A stretch of 64,000 bases of DNA from Bacillota bacterium (GCA_023423045.1 JAFAGA010000024.1:86092-150091), one strand, 5' to 3'. Counted from the first letter of the stretch, positions 15,546-25,222 are shown. Notes: a model not told the origin generated them from the letters alone. Numbers and translations: made by a program.

Positions 15546-17906
15546 ATGCGTGAAGACAAAAGAAACCGGACAAAAGGCCGCAGAATTTTGGGATTAACTT
15601 CAACTCTTTTATTGATGTTGGTGCTGGGCTTTTTATTCTCCCGGCCGGTTCAGGCTGCAGGCAGTATTGCGGTAAAGGAGATTAATTATCAGAACAGTAC
15701 CATTACACTGCAATTAAATTCCGGTGATACGGCGGTATACTTCTCGGATTCTTCAAAGAAAATCTGGGATGAGGTGCCGGGAACCATCAGCGGCAGCAAA
15801 ACAATTACAATGGATATCTCATGGGTGAGTGCATCCAAGAATTATGTAATGACCTTTAAGGGAGATCAATCCACGTCGGTGGTTTCGGTGACAATTCCGA
15901 AGCAGGCCACCAATTTTAAGGCAACCTTTAATAAAGTGAAAGGAACGGTAACCTTCAGCAATGCGGGAAACCGTATCATTGAGTGGCGCAAAAAGGGAAG
16001 CACCACCTGGAATACAGTGAACACAGCTACGATATCCCAGGAAATGACGAATCTCTATTCCAACGGAGCAACGGTATACTTCCGGCTTGCCCCGGTGAAC
16101 GGTTCCGGTATCACCAATGTAGGTTTTCGCCCCAGCAAGGAGGTCGCGATAACGATCCCGAAGAAAGCGGCGGCACCCGCAGTCTCTATTAATGGTTCCA
16201 AATTTTCCATCGCTGTGAAGAAGGGAATGGCATATCGTACGATGGGTCCCGACGGAACAGCCACGGATTGGATTAATATCAACAGCAATTCCGATCTGCT
16301 GCTGAAGAATGTTGCCCCCGGAGCATTATACAGATCCGGTTCCGCGACGCAGGCAGCAGTGAATCTCCAGTTTCGGACCAATGCCTCCAGTTCGGCCCTG
16401 ATCTCTAAGACGGCTACGGTGACGGTACCGGTGCAGGAGGGTCCTCCGGATGCGGAGACTTATGGAATTTCTTTAAATTATACAAGTTCTTCCTCCCTGT
16501 CCATGCAGGTGAAGGCAGCAAGCAGCAAGACTCCCTTTGAATATACCATAGTAGGAGAGCATCTTGAGTTGAATTATCAGACTGCGGCCTGGACGGAGAT
16601 CAATACGGGCACGGCAGTTTCCCTGGATAGTACTAAGGCAAAAAAAGGCAGCCATATCTACATTCGCAAAAAGTCGGTCGGTTCCAGCGGCAGTGAGGAT
16701 TATGCGCTGGCATCCGCTGAGTTGGATGTTACCGGAAGCGGCGGTGTGGAATATCCGGCTCCTCCGACTGCCTCCAACCTGACTACGCTGATAACGACGG
16801 CAGGAGTGTGCAAAACTGATAAAACCTCCAGCCACCTGTCCTTTACCCTATACAGCGCTTCCTCCACTACCGTATCCTCCATCAGCTTTACGGATATCTA
16901 CGGAGTTACCAAAGGAACCGTCGCCAGTAAGAGTACGGTGGCAAAGAATTCTAACAGCACCGGAGATTCGGACAGATACATCATTACAACCAAGATTACC
17001 TCAACGCAGAGTATTGACTCTGTGACAGAGGAATTATTATATGCACGGATTACGCTGGCTAATTCTGATATAATAACAAGTACAGCAGCCGCAGGGGTTC
17101 ATATGTATCTGTATCCCAAGACCAAAGTGAACAATCCGACAGGTAATAATACCAAGGAATATGCCACAAGCTTTAAGAGGGTTTATCTGTCCACGGATAC
17201 GCAGGATGATAAGAGCTTCAAATTCCGGCTGGATCTGGGAACTGTGAAAGTGATTGATCCTTCCGCTGTTAACAAATATACCGATACAAATACCGCTATC
17301 AGCTCCATGAAATTTGATGGGTATACCCTGAGTTCAGGAGCGGACTATACCGTGGAATACGGCTCCTATATCAATGAGGAGGATATTACTGTGGCGACCG
17401 CTACGGTGACGGTAAATGTGGCAAGCTTTGAAACCTCTTCACTGATTGATATCACAGACACGGCGGCTCCTCTTGAGATCTATTTGAACAATAATGAGAT
17501 GTTGGACGAGGATATTTATATCACCTTAACGAACACAGCATCCTTAAAGGATATGCCCATTGCCTGGTCCATTACCGAGGGTAGCCTCAAGGAGACCAAA
17601 ACCTCCACGGTAACGAATCCGGACAATACCACGACAACGGTAACCGAAGAGGTAATCAACTATACTCTGGAATTGAATATATTCAGCAATTCCTATGGGG
17701 TAAGCGTGGCAGATGTAACCTGGGGCGGGATCTCCATCTTCGGATCAGCCAAAATATCCGGCGGGAAAGCGACCATATCTCTGTCCAATGCGAAGATTAA
17801 CAAGCTTACAACCGATAGTACCACAACAAATAATGTTGTGATCACTCTGAGCAATGGCTTTGCAATCAAGACCGGATGCAAGCTGACCATCCTGAATGCT
17901 TCCTGA
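15546..17906 (+). CDS. Large secreted surface protein, first of a paralogous pair
   Basis: A 786-residue protein. The ATG at 15546 follows AAAGGAAG; an in-frame ATG at 15513 lacks a good ribosome site. An N-terminal basic stretch and the hydrophobic LLLMLVLGFLFSRPVQA make a signal peptide cleaved near the AAG. The mature protein is beta-rich and Ser/Thr-rich, with fibronectin-like segments (RIIEWRKKGSTTWNTV, VYFRLAPVNGSG) and no obvious anchor. Residues after the signal peptide (INYQNSTITLQL, TMDISWVSASKNYVMTF) align with the next gene's product (IDYEALTMQVF, IMDISWISASADVTLYF), so they are paralogs. An SLH protein and a MacAB-like exporter follow on the same strand. Function unknown; it may be a cargo or structural partner of that system. 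Confidence 0.8.
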   Translation: MREDKRNRTKGRRILGLTSTLLLMLVLGFLFSRPVQAAGSIAVKEINYQNSTITLQLNSGDTAVYFSDSSKKIWDEVPGTISGSKTITMDISWVSASKNYVMTFKGDQSTSVVSVTIPKQATNFKATFNKVKGTVTFSNAGNRIIEWRKKGSTTWNTVNTATISQEMTNLYSNGATVYFRLAPVNGSGITNVGFRPSKEVAITIPKKAAAPAVSINGSKFSIAVKKGMAYRTMGPDGTATDWININSNSDLLLKNVAPGALYRSGSATQAAVNLQFRTNASSSALISKTATVTVPVQEGPPDAETYGISLNYTSSSSLSMQVKAASSKTPFEYTIVGEHLELNYQTAAWTEINTGTAVSLDSTKAKKGSHIYIRKKSVGSSGSEDYALASAELDVTGSGGVEYPAPPTASNLTTLITTAGVCKTDKTSSHLSFTLYSASSTTVSSISFTDIYGVTKGTVASKSTVAKNSNSTGDSDRYIITTKITSTQSIDSVTEELLYARITLANSDIITSTAAAGVHMYLYPKTKVNNPTGNNTKEYATSFKRVYLSTDTQDDKSFKFRLDLGTVKVIDPSAVNKYTDTNTAISSMKFDGYTLSSGADYTVEYGSYINEEDITVATATVTVNVASFETSSLIDITDTAAPLEIYLNNNEMLDEDIYITLTNTASLKDMPIAWSITEGSLKETKTSTVTNPDNTTTTVTEEVINYTLELNIFSNSYGVSVADVTWGGISIFGSAKISGGKATISLSNAKINKLTTDSTTTNNVVITLSNGFAIKTGCKLTILNAS

Positions 17907-17966
17907 GTATGAAAGCATGTTTTTCGGGAGAGAAGCAGGGATTAACTTAAGTTGATTGGAGGGCTT

Positions 17967-19151
17967 ATGAAAAAGAATAGATATCAAATACTAACGATAT
18001 GTGCAATCGCCGTCCTTCTGCTTTTGCTTGTGCCTCACGGCAGGGCATATGCGGAGGGGGCCACGGCAATTTCCTTTGGGGAGATTGATTACGAAGCCTT
18101 AACCATGCAGGTTTTCGGCAACAATAATACAGTGGTATATTACTCTACCGACGGCAGCACCTGGTCGGAGATTGAAAGCGGATATGACGGCGCGTCGAAG
18201 GCTTATATTATGGATATCTCCTGGATATCTGCTTCTGCGGATGTTACCCTGTATTTCAGGGGAGATATCATTAAGACCGTGAAGACGATTACGCTTCCGG
18301 CGGCCAACTCCTCCATCAGTGTAATATATGACAGGGTAGAAGGAGAATTTACCTTTAGTGATGTGGATGAAGCTAATTATTTTGAATGGAGAAAGTTATC
18401 AGATTATTACTGGAACCGTGTGAGCCTGAATGAAAGCTCAGCCGAATTCCAAAACTTTATGGAAACCATGGAGAGCATGCGTACCAAGGGTGCGAAGATT
18501 ATCATCCGTACTCCGCAGGAGACCGGAACGGGCGCAGGTAATCCCGGGATGCGTCCCAGTTCGGAGATTACAGTTACCATTCCTGCCAGAGCTGCAGCAC
18601 CGTCAGTAAAGGTGAATCTGAGCAAGCTTACCTTGAATACCACCACTGCTCTGGAATATTATGATGCGGCTACCGACCTGTGGGTGGAATGTGACAGCTC
18701 TATGTCCATTGAGGATATTGCGCCGAAGGCTCTCTATGAGAATGGAGGGAAGGCGGTTTCCCTGCAGCTGCGTAAGGCGGCCACCAGCTCGGCGCCCAAC
18801 TCCAAAATCCAGAAGCTGACCATACCCGGGCAATCGGCAGCTCCAAGTATTGGAGGAAGCAGCAGTGATGTTACCTACTATTACGTGAATTCCAAGCTGG
18901 TGATGCAATTTAACAAGGCATCCGCTTCCAGCCCCTATGAATATATGATTGTGAAAGAGGGGGCGACCTTCAACCCCACCGCTTCGGGCTGGAAGGCGGT
19001 AACTTCTTCCTCACTTATGACGATCTCCAATTCATTGGCGCCGCGCGGTTGCAAGGTGTATGTCAGAAAGAAGGGAACAGAGGAAAACGCAGCGAAGAAT
19101 ACGGTGTTGGCACTGCCGTCTGCAATAAGCAGCTTTTCGGTATCCTACTAA
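17967..19151 (+). CDS. Secreted surface protein, second of the paralogous pair
   Basis: A 394-residue protein. A TTG at 17952 extends the frame, but TTGGAGGG is placed for the ATG at 17967. The signal peptide is residues 1-26 (ILTICAIAVLLLLLVPHGRAYA). The mature sequence repeats the architecture of its upstream neighbour in short form: the MDISWISASADVTLYFRGD segment, the FEWRKLSDYYWNRV segment, a GNPGMRPSSEITVTIPARAAAPSV hinge that matches the neighbour's GFRPSKEVAITIPKKAAAPAV, and the C-terminal PYEYMIV.E segment. It lacks the long C-terminal region of the larger paralog. The gap to the first gene is only about 60 bases, so they are co-transcribed. Ligand and role are unknown. Confidence 0.8.
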   Translation: MKKNRYQILTICAIAVLLLLLVPHGRAYAEGATAISFGEIDYEALTMQVFGNNNTVVYYSTDGSTWSEIESGYDGASKAYIMDISWISASADVTLYFRGDIIKTVKTITLPAANSSISVIYDRVEGEFTFSDVDEANYFEWRKLSDYYWNRVSLNESSAEFQNFMETMESMRTKGAKIIIRTPQETGTGAGNPGMRPSSEITVTIPARAAAPSVKVNLSKLTLNTTTALEYYDAATDLWVECDSSMSIEDIAPKALYENGGKAVSLQLRKAATSSAPNSKIQKLTIPGQSAAPSIGGSSSDVTYYYVNSKLVMQFNKASASSPYEYMIVKEGATFNPTASGWKAVTSSSLMTISNSLAPRGCKVYVRKKGTEENAAKNTVLALPSAISSFSVSY

Positions 19152-19186
19152 TGTAAGATAAGAATAAATATCAGGGGTTTATGGAC

Positions 19187-19252
19187 CTGCCCATGCATAC
19201 GGGCTGAGAGACAGGAAATATTCCGGTCTTTCAGGAGGGGATGCATGGGCAG
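19187..19252 (+). other. Structured intergenic element in surface operon
   Basis: CTGCCCATGCAT at 19187-19198 is perfectly complementary to 19241-19252. Inside, GAGAGACAGGAA pairs with TTCCGGTCTTTC with one mismatch and one wobble, giving a long branched or bulged hairpin. A T-rich run comes a few bases later (CTCCTTTTTTATTT), so it may be an imperfect terminator or a processing site separating the two secreted-protein genes from the SLH gene. Confidence 0.6.
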
Positions 19253-19410
19253 AGCTTCATACTCCTTTTTTATTTCATACCGATTTTTTATAGAAATTTT
19301 AGATATCTCTCAATATTCTCACATTTCGAACACAGAATGTTCATGATTTTCGATTAGTATTATATGGAAGGTATTTAGAACTTGCCAAAATGATAAGAAG
19401 GAGAATAAAA

Positions 19411-21294
19411 ATGCGAAAATTATTAGCTTTTATTATGGCTGCTGTCATGCTGCTGCCCATCACCCTGCCGGCAATGGGAACAGAGCAGGTGCTGGCGGCC
19501 GGTAACGCACAAAGGGTAATCGATGCCCTGGGAATTATGAAGACGGACAAAGGGGTGATCAGCCCCGATGCAGCGAGGATTACCCGGGCTCAGTATTCAC
19601 AGCTTCTTGTGAATATGTCTTCCTTAAAGGATACCGCGGCCACTTCCAGTAATGTATCCTTATTCAGCGACGTATCCAGGAAGCATTGGGCGGCGGGATA
19701 TATAAAGACATCGCTCTCCGGTGGGTGGATGTATGGTTATCTGGATGGCTCCTTTCAACCGGACCGTGGTGTTACCTTAATGGAAGCTATTCACGGAGTA
19801 CTTAAGCTGCTGGGCTATTCCGACAGTGATTTCGGAACCAACGCAGCTGCCAATAAGATGGCGCTGTATGCCTCCAAGAAACTAAACAAAAATATCACTG
19901 CAACGAAGAAAACAGCCTATCTCAGCTATGATGACTGTGTGAATTTATTCTATAATGTGCTGAATGCAACAACAAAGGACGGCAGGGTTTATGCCGAGAC
20001 ACTAGGTTATTCTTTGGACACCAAAGGTGAGCTGGATTATCTGTCTGTAGTAAATACAAAGACAGAAGGCCCCATTGTTGCCGGTGATAATTGGACGAAT
20101 TCCATTCCCTTCTCCGTCCTTACAGCCTCCTTCTATAAGAATGATTTAAAGTCCAGCTATGCAGCGATCAGCAAATACGATGTTTTGTATTATTCGGAAA
20201 GTGCCAAAACCGTATGGGCTTATGATACAAAGGTTACCGGAATTCTTAGCGCAGTCAATCCGGACCGGATCAACCCGACCTCGGTAACCGTGGCAGGTGC
20301 GGATTATAATTTTGAAAGCAGTACCACCGCTCTGGCATTCTCTTCTGTGGGAACCATTTCAAAGGGAGACATCGTCACCCTGCTGCTGGGCAAGAATAAG
20401 ACGGTTGCCGGAGTTTTAACCCAGGAGGAGTACAGTAATGCCATCACAGGACTGGTCATGAGTCTGGGCATACATAGCGTCGAGAATAAAGATGGAATAT
20501 ACGAGAATACAAATTATGCAACCTTTGTGGATGCCGCCGGCAATACCTACACCCAGGACTATGACGGCGATAGCCTGACCTTCTATGAGGAGGATATTAT
20601 CCGGGTAACCTATGAAGGCGGTAATGTGACCGTAAGTAAGTATAATAAGTCCTACAGCTCTCTGAACGAAGCCACCTTCAGCAGTGACGGCACCTCCATC
20701 GGAGGAAAGAGACTGGCCCCGGATGTAAAAATTCTGGATTACAGCAAAGGAAAATACATCTCCCTGTATCCCGTAAGGCTTGCCAACTCCATTTTACTGG
20801 ATAGCAGGATTCATTACTATGATACTAATGCGAACGGTGAGATTAAGAATTTGATCCTTGATAATTCCACCGGGGATCTGAATTCCTATGGAATATTTAC
20901 CGAACTCTCCTATGCGGGAAGCTCCGGTTCCTACGAATATATTATCGACGGAGCCCCGGGCAAAGTGAGCAAAGCCTCTTACAGCGATTTCTCGATGACA
21001 AAAGGTCCAACAGGATTTCGCTATGAAGAGGGCAGCATCGCTTCCTCCTATGAGCTGCTGGAATTCTCGGTGGATGCCATCACCTCCACAACCGTCACTT
21101 CAAAATCCACAAAATATCAGATGGCTGAGAAGCTGGGAGTCTATTATCTGTCAAAGGGAGAGTATGTCGCAACCACCCTGGATAAGATTAAAGATTTATC
21201 CAAGTATACGGTTAAGGCATACGCTGATCAGGCGGTCACTCTGGGCGGAAGAATCCGTGTGATTGTCGCTGAAAGCAAGACAAACAACGAGTAG
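19411..21294 (+). CDS. S-layer homology (SLH) domain surface protein
   Basis: A 627-residue protein. AAGAAGGAG is placed for the ATG at 19411 rather than the ATG at 19390. A signal peptide of about 31 residues ends near VLAAG. Residues 30-190 hold SLH-type repeats: VIDALGIMKTDKGVISPDAARITRAQYSQ, FSDVSRKHWAAGYIKTSLSGGWMYGYLDGSFQPDRGVTLMEA and a weaker third, which normally bind pyruvylated secondary cell-wall polymer. The remaining 440 residues are beta-rich with no family that I know, including SH3-like or barrel-like strands. Its position between two secreted proteins and a HlyD/MacB-type exporter suggests that it anchors or guides the exported product at the wall. Confidence 0.85.
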   Translation: MRKLLAFIMAAVMLLPITLPAMGTEQVLAAGNAQRVIDALGIMKTDKGVISPDAARITRAQYSQLLVNMSSLKDTAATSSNVSLFSDVSRKHWAAGYIKTSLSGGWMYGYLDGSFQPDRGVTLMEAIHGVLKLLGYSDSDFGTNAAANKMALYASKKLNKNITATKKTAYLSYDDCVNLFYNVLNATTKDGRVYAETLGYSLDTKGELDYLSVVNTKTEGPIVAGDNWTNSIPFSVLTASFYKNDLKSSYAAISKYDVLYYSESAKTVWAYDTKVTGILSAVNPDRINPTSVTVAGADYNFESSTTALAFSSVGTISKGDIVTLLLGKNKTVAGVLTQEEYSNAITGLVMSLGIHSVENKDGIYENTNYATFVDAAGNTYTQDYDGDSLTFYEEDIIRVTYEGGNVTVSKYNKSYSSLNEATFSSDGTSIGGKRLAPDVKILDYSKGKYISLYPVRLANSILLDSRIHYYDTNANGEIKNLILDNSTGDLNSYGIFTELSYAGSSGSYEYIIDGAPGKVSKASYSDFSMTKGPTGFRYEEGSIASSYELLEFSVDAITSTTVTSKSTKYQMAEKLGVYYLSKGEYVATTLDKIKDLSKYTVKAYADQAVTLGGRIRVIVAESKTNNE

Positions 21295-21338
21295 CGGCAG
21301 GCCGCTCCTCTTATGTTAAATAGAGTAAAGGAGACAAA

Positions 21339-23144
21339 GTGAAGCAGATAATCAAAAAAATTAAATGGAAAAAGTTAATTATATGGGTAATTGTGCTGGC
21401 GGTTCTTATTACAGCCGTAAGTATCGGCTTGCAGAGGATGAGATCCGGTTTTGTCCAGAGTATGGCGTCCCAGGAAGTGGTTAATACGGCGCAGGTGGAA
21501 GTCCGCGATATTCAAAAGGTGCTTTCTTCCTCAGGAATAATTAAGCCTCTGAATACCTATGAGGTTAATACGCTTGTACAAGGCGAGATCATTGCCGCCA
21601 ATTTCGAAGAAGGGGATGTTGTGGAGGAAGGCCAGGTGCTCTATCAGGTGGCTACCGATAATCTGGATTCAGAGATTGATACGTCTCAGACTTCGGTGGA
21701 CAGAGCCAGAAAGAACCTGACCAAGGCAGAAAAAAATTATGCTGATGCCCAGGCAGACTATAAGGATGCCACAGACGAATATAACAACGCCAGGAATAAA
21801 TACGGCGATCCCGATATGATCTCCGAGGAGACCGGTATTGTGAAGACCTTGTACGTGAAGGAAGGGGATACGGTACAGGCAGGTGCCCAGATTGCCCAGA
21901 TTTATGATAATAGTTCCATGCTTCTGGTCATTCCCTTTTCTGCTGCCGAGGCGAATTCATCCCTGATCGGCATGAAAGCAAAGATAACCATTGAGGCTAC
22001 CGATGAAACATTAACGGGTGTTGTTACCAAGGTAAGCAACATCGATGAGGTGTTGAGCGGCAACCGGCTGGTGAAGCATGTCACCATCCGGGTTGAGAAC
22101 CCGGGAGGGTTAAGCCAGGACACTGCTGCGACTGCGGTGATTGGAAGTATTTACAGCATTGCAGAGGGAAACTTCCAGGTGTTAACCGATACGGTCATAA
22201 AGGCGAAGGCTTCCGGTGAGATTGGGAAGCTGAACATAGAAGAGGGCAGTAAGGTGAAGGCCGGGGACATTGTGTACAGCCTGACTAAGGAGTCCATCGA
22301 AGATCAATTGGAGAATTACAAGAGCAAGATGGAAAATGCCCTGAATGCGGTTGATAATGCAAAGGAAAATGTGGAGACGGCCCAGGAAAATATTGAGGAT
22401 ACCGAGAAAAAGCTGCAGGATGTCATTGATACGAGAACGGATTACAGCGTTACAGCTCCGATTTCCGGTAAGATTGTCAGTAAAGACGCACTGGTAGGAG
22501 ATACGATAAGGTCCAACAGCGTAAACAGTACCCTCTGCACTATTTATGATCTGTCGGCGGTTACCTTTGAGATGAGTGTGGATGAGCTGGATGTAAAAGA
22601 TGTTAAAGTTGGCCAGGAGGTAAATGTGGAAGCCGATGCCTATGAGGGGATGACCTTTCATGGAGTGGTGACCAATATCAGCCTGCTTAGCACCACCAGC
22701 CAGGGGGTTACGGAATATCCCGTTACCGTGAGGATAGAGGAAGCCGGAGAGCTTCTTCCGGGAATGAATGTAACCGGAGAAATCATAATCGAAAAGGCAG
22801 AGAAAGTAATTGCAATTCCCAGCGACGCGCTGATGCGCGGCAATGTGGTATATGTTCAGGATTCCACTGTGACCGAGGCAGCAGGAGAGGTTCCGGCAGG
22901 TTTCCGGGAGGTTCCGGTTGAGACGGGAATCACCGACGGAGATTATGTTGAGGTGACCAAAGGCCTTACCGGGGATGAGACGGTTTATGTGCGGAGAGTT
23001 GCCCAGGCGGTTACTGATTTTATGATGCCGGGAGGCGGAGCGAGCTTTAGGATGCAGACCAGCGGAGGACCTGAGGGCGGAGCAGCCATGAGGGGTAATT
23101 CCGGACCCGCAAGGTCGGGCGGAGGAATGCCGAGCGGACAATAA
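21339..23144 (+). CDS. MacA/HlyD-like efflux adaptor, double length
   Basis: A 601-residue membrane-fusion/adaptor protein with one N-terminal transmembrane helix (about 12-30) and an extracellular body. It starts at a GTG with AAAGGAG upstream. Two lipoyl-type modules are visible: a first set around residues 75-100 (GEIIAANFEEGDVVEEGQVL) and 165-190 (GIVKTLYVKEGDTVQAGAQI), and a second set around 285-318 (GEIGKLNIEEGSKVKAGDIV) and 375-400 (APISGKIVSKDALVGDTI), each with coiled-coil between halves, followed by beta-barrel parts and a MacA-like C-terminal region. Usual MacA-like proteins are about 370-450 residues, so this looks like a tandem arrangement. The last 40 residues are Gly/Pro/Met-rich. 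The two MacB-type genes follow. Confidence 0.87.
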   Translation: MKQIIKKIKWKKLIIWVIVLAVLITAVSIGLQRMRSGFVQSMASQEVVNTAQVEVRDIQKVLSSSGIIKPLNTYEVNTLVQGEIIAANFEEGDVVEEGQVLYQVATDNLDSEIDTSQTSVDRARKNLTKAEKNYADAQADYKDATDEYNNARNKYGDPDMISEETGIVKTLYVKEGDTVQAGAQIAQIYDNSSMLLVIPFSAAEANSSLIGMKAKITIEATDETLTGVVTKVSNIDEVLSGNRLVKHVTIRVENPGGLSQDTAATAVIGSIYSIAEGNFQVLTDTVIKAKASGEIGKLNIEEGSKVKAGDIVYSLTKESIEDQLENYKSKMENALNAVDNAKENVETAQENIEDTEKKLQDVIDTRTDYSVTAPISGKIVSKDALVGDTIRSNSVNSTLCTIYDLSAVTFEMSVDELDVKDVKVGQEVNVEADAYEGMTFHGVVTNISLLSTTSQGVTEYPVTVRIEEAGELLPGMNVTGEIIIEKAEKVIAIPSDALMRGNVVYVQDSTVTEAAGEVPAGFREVPVETGITDGDYVEVTKGLTGDETVYVRRVAQAVTDFMMPGGGASFRMQTSGGPEGGAAMRGNSGPARSGGGMPSGQ

Positions 23145-23215
23145 CTGGAGCAAGGCAGCGACGGCGTGTGAATATTAGTTTTGTGCCGCCGATTGGTGGT
23201 AGAATGGAGATTTTC

Positions 23216-23953
23216 ATGAATAGCGAGATATATGACAAAACGAAAGTGCCTTTGATCCAGTTGATTGATGTCTATAAAATATATCAGATGGGCAGCACGG
23301 AGGTCCGGGCCAATGACGGGATCAGCCTTAAGATTATGGAGGGGGAATTTGTTGCCATTGTGGGTAAGTCCGGAAGCGGCAAGTCAACCATCATGAATAT
23401 TATCGGAGCCCTGGATGTGCCCACCTCCGGCCAGTATATCCTGAAAGGGCAGGATGTGAGCAGGATGAAGAGTGATGCGCTGGCCGAGATCCGGAATAAG
23501 ACCATCGGCTTTATCTTTCAGCAGTATAATCTTCTGGCAAAGCAGTCACTGATCGAAAATGTGGAGCTTCCCCTATTGTATGCGGGAGTTGGCCGGAAGC
23601 AGCGAAAGCAGCTGGCAATGGAAGCCTTGAAACGAGTTGGAATTGAGGATAAATGGAGAAACCTTCCCAATCAGCTCTCCGGCGGACAGCAGCAAAGAGG
23701 TGCCGTAGCCCGGGCTTTGGTTGGAAATCCTTCCCTCATCCTTGCCGATGAGCCGACCGGAGCGCTGGATTCCAAAACCAGCCGGGAGCTGCTGGATTTC
23801 TTAAAGCAGCTGAATGAGGAAGGAAACACGATTGTACTGATTACTCATGACCGGTCTGTGGCAGAAGAAGCCGAACGGATTGTAACCTTGAAGGACGGGA
23901 AGATAACCTTCGACGGCTCGGTAGATCAGTACAGGAAGCAGGTGCAGGGATGA
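23216..23953 (+). CDS. MacB-type ABC transporter ATPase
   Basis: A 246-residue nucleotide-binding protein of the LolD/MacB group. Walker A is GKSGSGKST, the Q-loop is FQQYNLL, the signature is LSGGQQQR, Walker B is LILADEPTGALD and the H-loop is LITHD. In-frame starts exist at 23168 (GTG) and 23204 (ATG), but GGAG six bases before the ATG at 23216 favours that one. The stop overlaps the permease ATG by four bases (ATGA), showing translational coupling. With the adaptor and permease it forms a three-part exporter for peptide or other substrate; in Gram-positives such sets often export peptides, surface components or drugs. Confidence 0.93.
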   Translation: MNSEIYDKTKVPLIQLIDVYKIYQMGSTEVRANDGISLKIMEGEFVAIVGKSGSGKSTIMNIIGALDVPTSGQYILKGQDVSRMKSDALAEIRNKTIGFIFQQYNLLAKQSLIENVELPLLYAGVGRKQRKQLAMEALKRVGIEDKWRNLPNQLSGGQQQRGAVARALVGNPSLILADEPTGALDSKTSRELLDFLKQLNEEGNTIVLITHDRSVAEEAERIVTLKDGKITFDGSVDQYRKQVQG

Positions 23954-25122
23954 AATTCGGTCAGGCATTCAAATTAGCATTTAAAAGTATTTTAAGCAGT
24001 AAAATGCGCTCCTTTCTTACGATGCTGGGAATGATCATCGGAGTTGCCTCGGTAATTACGCTTCTGGGTCTGGTGACGGGCGTCACGAATTATATTGTAG
24101 ATACCTTCGCCGATATGGGAACCAATATCATATCCGTGAATGTGAGCAACACGGATACCCGCAAGGTGGACGTGGACGGGATCTATGATTTTGCCAGGGA
24201 ACACGATGATATCTTTATCGGCGTTACCCCGAACCTGTCCTCCAGTTACAAGGTAAAGAATGGGAATGCCTCCATGACCACCTCGGTAATGGGAGTGGGT
24301 GAGGATTATATGGAAATCAATTCTCTGGAGCTGTCTGCGGGACGCTTTATTCACTATGGAGATATTGCAAACCGCTATGAGGCCTGTGTCATCGGGACCT
24401 ATGTGGCGGAAGAGCTGTTCGGCGGAAAGGTTAACATTGGTGACACCGTTAAGATTAGCGGTAAGGTATTCCGGATTGTGGGAATTCAGGAGGAAAAGGC
24501 GGAGTCGGAGGCGAATACGGCGGATGACTGGATCTACATTCCCTATTCCACCGCGTCCAGGCTGATGAAGTCCAATTCAATCTCCAGCTTTACCTTTGCT
24601 ACCATAAATACAGACTATACAGATGCGGCGGAGGAGCTGCTGGATAATTATCTGTACGACATTATGAAAAATGAGGACCTCTATTCCGTTACCAGTATGA
24701 CGCAGCTTCTGGATGCCATCAACGAGATGACCTCCATGCTGTCCGCGGTACTGGGAGGGATTGCAGGGATTTCGCTTCTGGTTGCCGGAATTGGCATTAT
24801 GAATATTATGCTGGTATCCGTGGTTGAAAGAACCAAGGAGATCGGTATACGCAAATCCCTTGGTGCCAAAAAGAGAGATATTATGTCTCAGTTTGTAATT
24901 GAAGCAATTTCAATCAGTACCACGGGCGGTATCATCGGTATTATTATAGGAAGTACGGCAACCAATCTTCTGGGCAATGCCTTTGGTATTAAAGCAGCGC
25001 CTACCATGGATGCCATATTGCTGGCTTTCGGGGTATCGGCAGCCATCGGCGTCGCCTTTGGCTATATGCCTGCCAATAAGGCAGCCAAGTTAAATCCCAT
25101 TGATGCGCTGCGCAGCGAATAA
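23950..25122 (+). CDS. MacB-type ABC permease (FtsX-like)
   Basis: A 390-residue permease with the MacB/FtsX arrangement: one N-terminal helix (about 20-40), a large extracellular MacB_PCD domain (about 45-245) and three C-terminal helices (about 270-295, 320-345, 350-375). The signature MRSFLTMLGMIIGVASVI at the N-terminus, VERTKEIGIRKSLGAKKRDI before helix 3 and the P.NKAAKLNPIDALRSE end are typical. It is the last gene of the presumed surface/export operon, which then ends at a terminator. Together with the double-length adaptor it probably couples ATP hydrolysis to moving a substrate at the outer face of the membrane. Confidence 0.93.
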   Translation: MKFGQAFKLAFKSILSSKMRSFLTMLGMIIGVASVITLLGLVTGVTNYIVDTFADMGTNIISVNVSNTDTRKVDVDGIYDFAREHDDIFIGVTPNLSSSYKVKNGNASMTTSVMGVGEDYMEINSLELSAGRFIHYGDIANRYEACVIGTYVAEELFGGKVNIGDTVKISGKVFRIVGIQEEKAESEANTADDWIYIPYSTASRLMKSNSISSFTFATINTDYTDAAEELLDNYLYDIMKNEDLYSVTSMTQLLDAINEMTSMLSAVLGGIAGISLLVAGIGIMNIMLVSVVERTKEIGIRKSLGAKKRDIMSQFVIEAISISTTGGIIGIIIGSTATNLLGNAFGIKAAPTMDAILLAFGVSAAIGVAFGYMPANKAAKLNPIDALRSE

Positions 25123-25182
25123 TGCAATCCGGCAGGCATCAGCCGGAGAGGGCGGCATAGGTCAATATTAATCGATGAAAAG

Positions 25183-25222
25183 ACAGTATTCTGCATAGAT
25201 AATATGGGAATACTGTTTTTTT
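25183..25222 (+). terminator. Terminator of the surface/export operon
   Basis: ACAGTATTC at 25183-25191 pairs with GAATACTGT at 25208-25216, followed by a run of T to 25222. The rest of the 25123-25425 spacer is AT-rich and contains only weak promoter-like sequence (TATATAATG near 25370). Confidence 0.85.

Noticed and set aside
22182..23153. 323-codon open frame on the minus strand
   Set aside because: It lies wholly opposite the adaptor gene, which has clear domains and ribosome site; the antisense peptide has no recognisable features.
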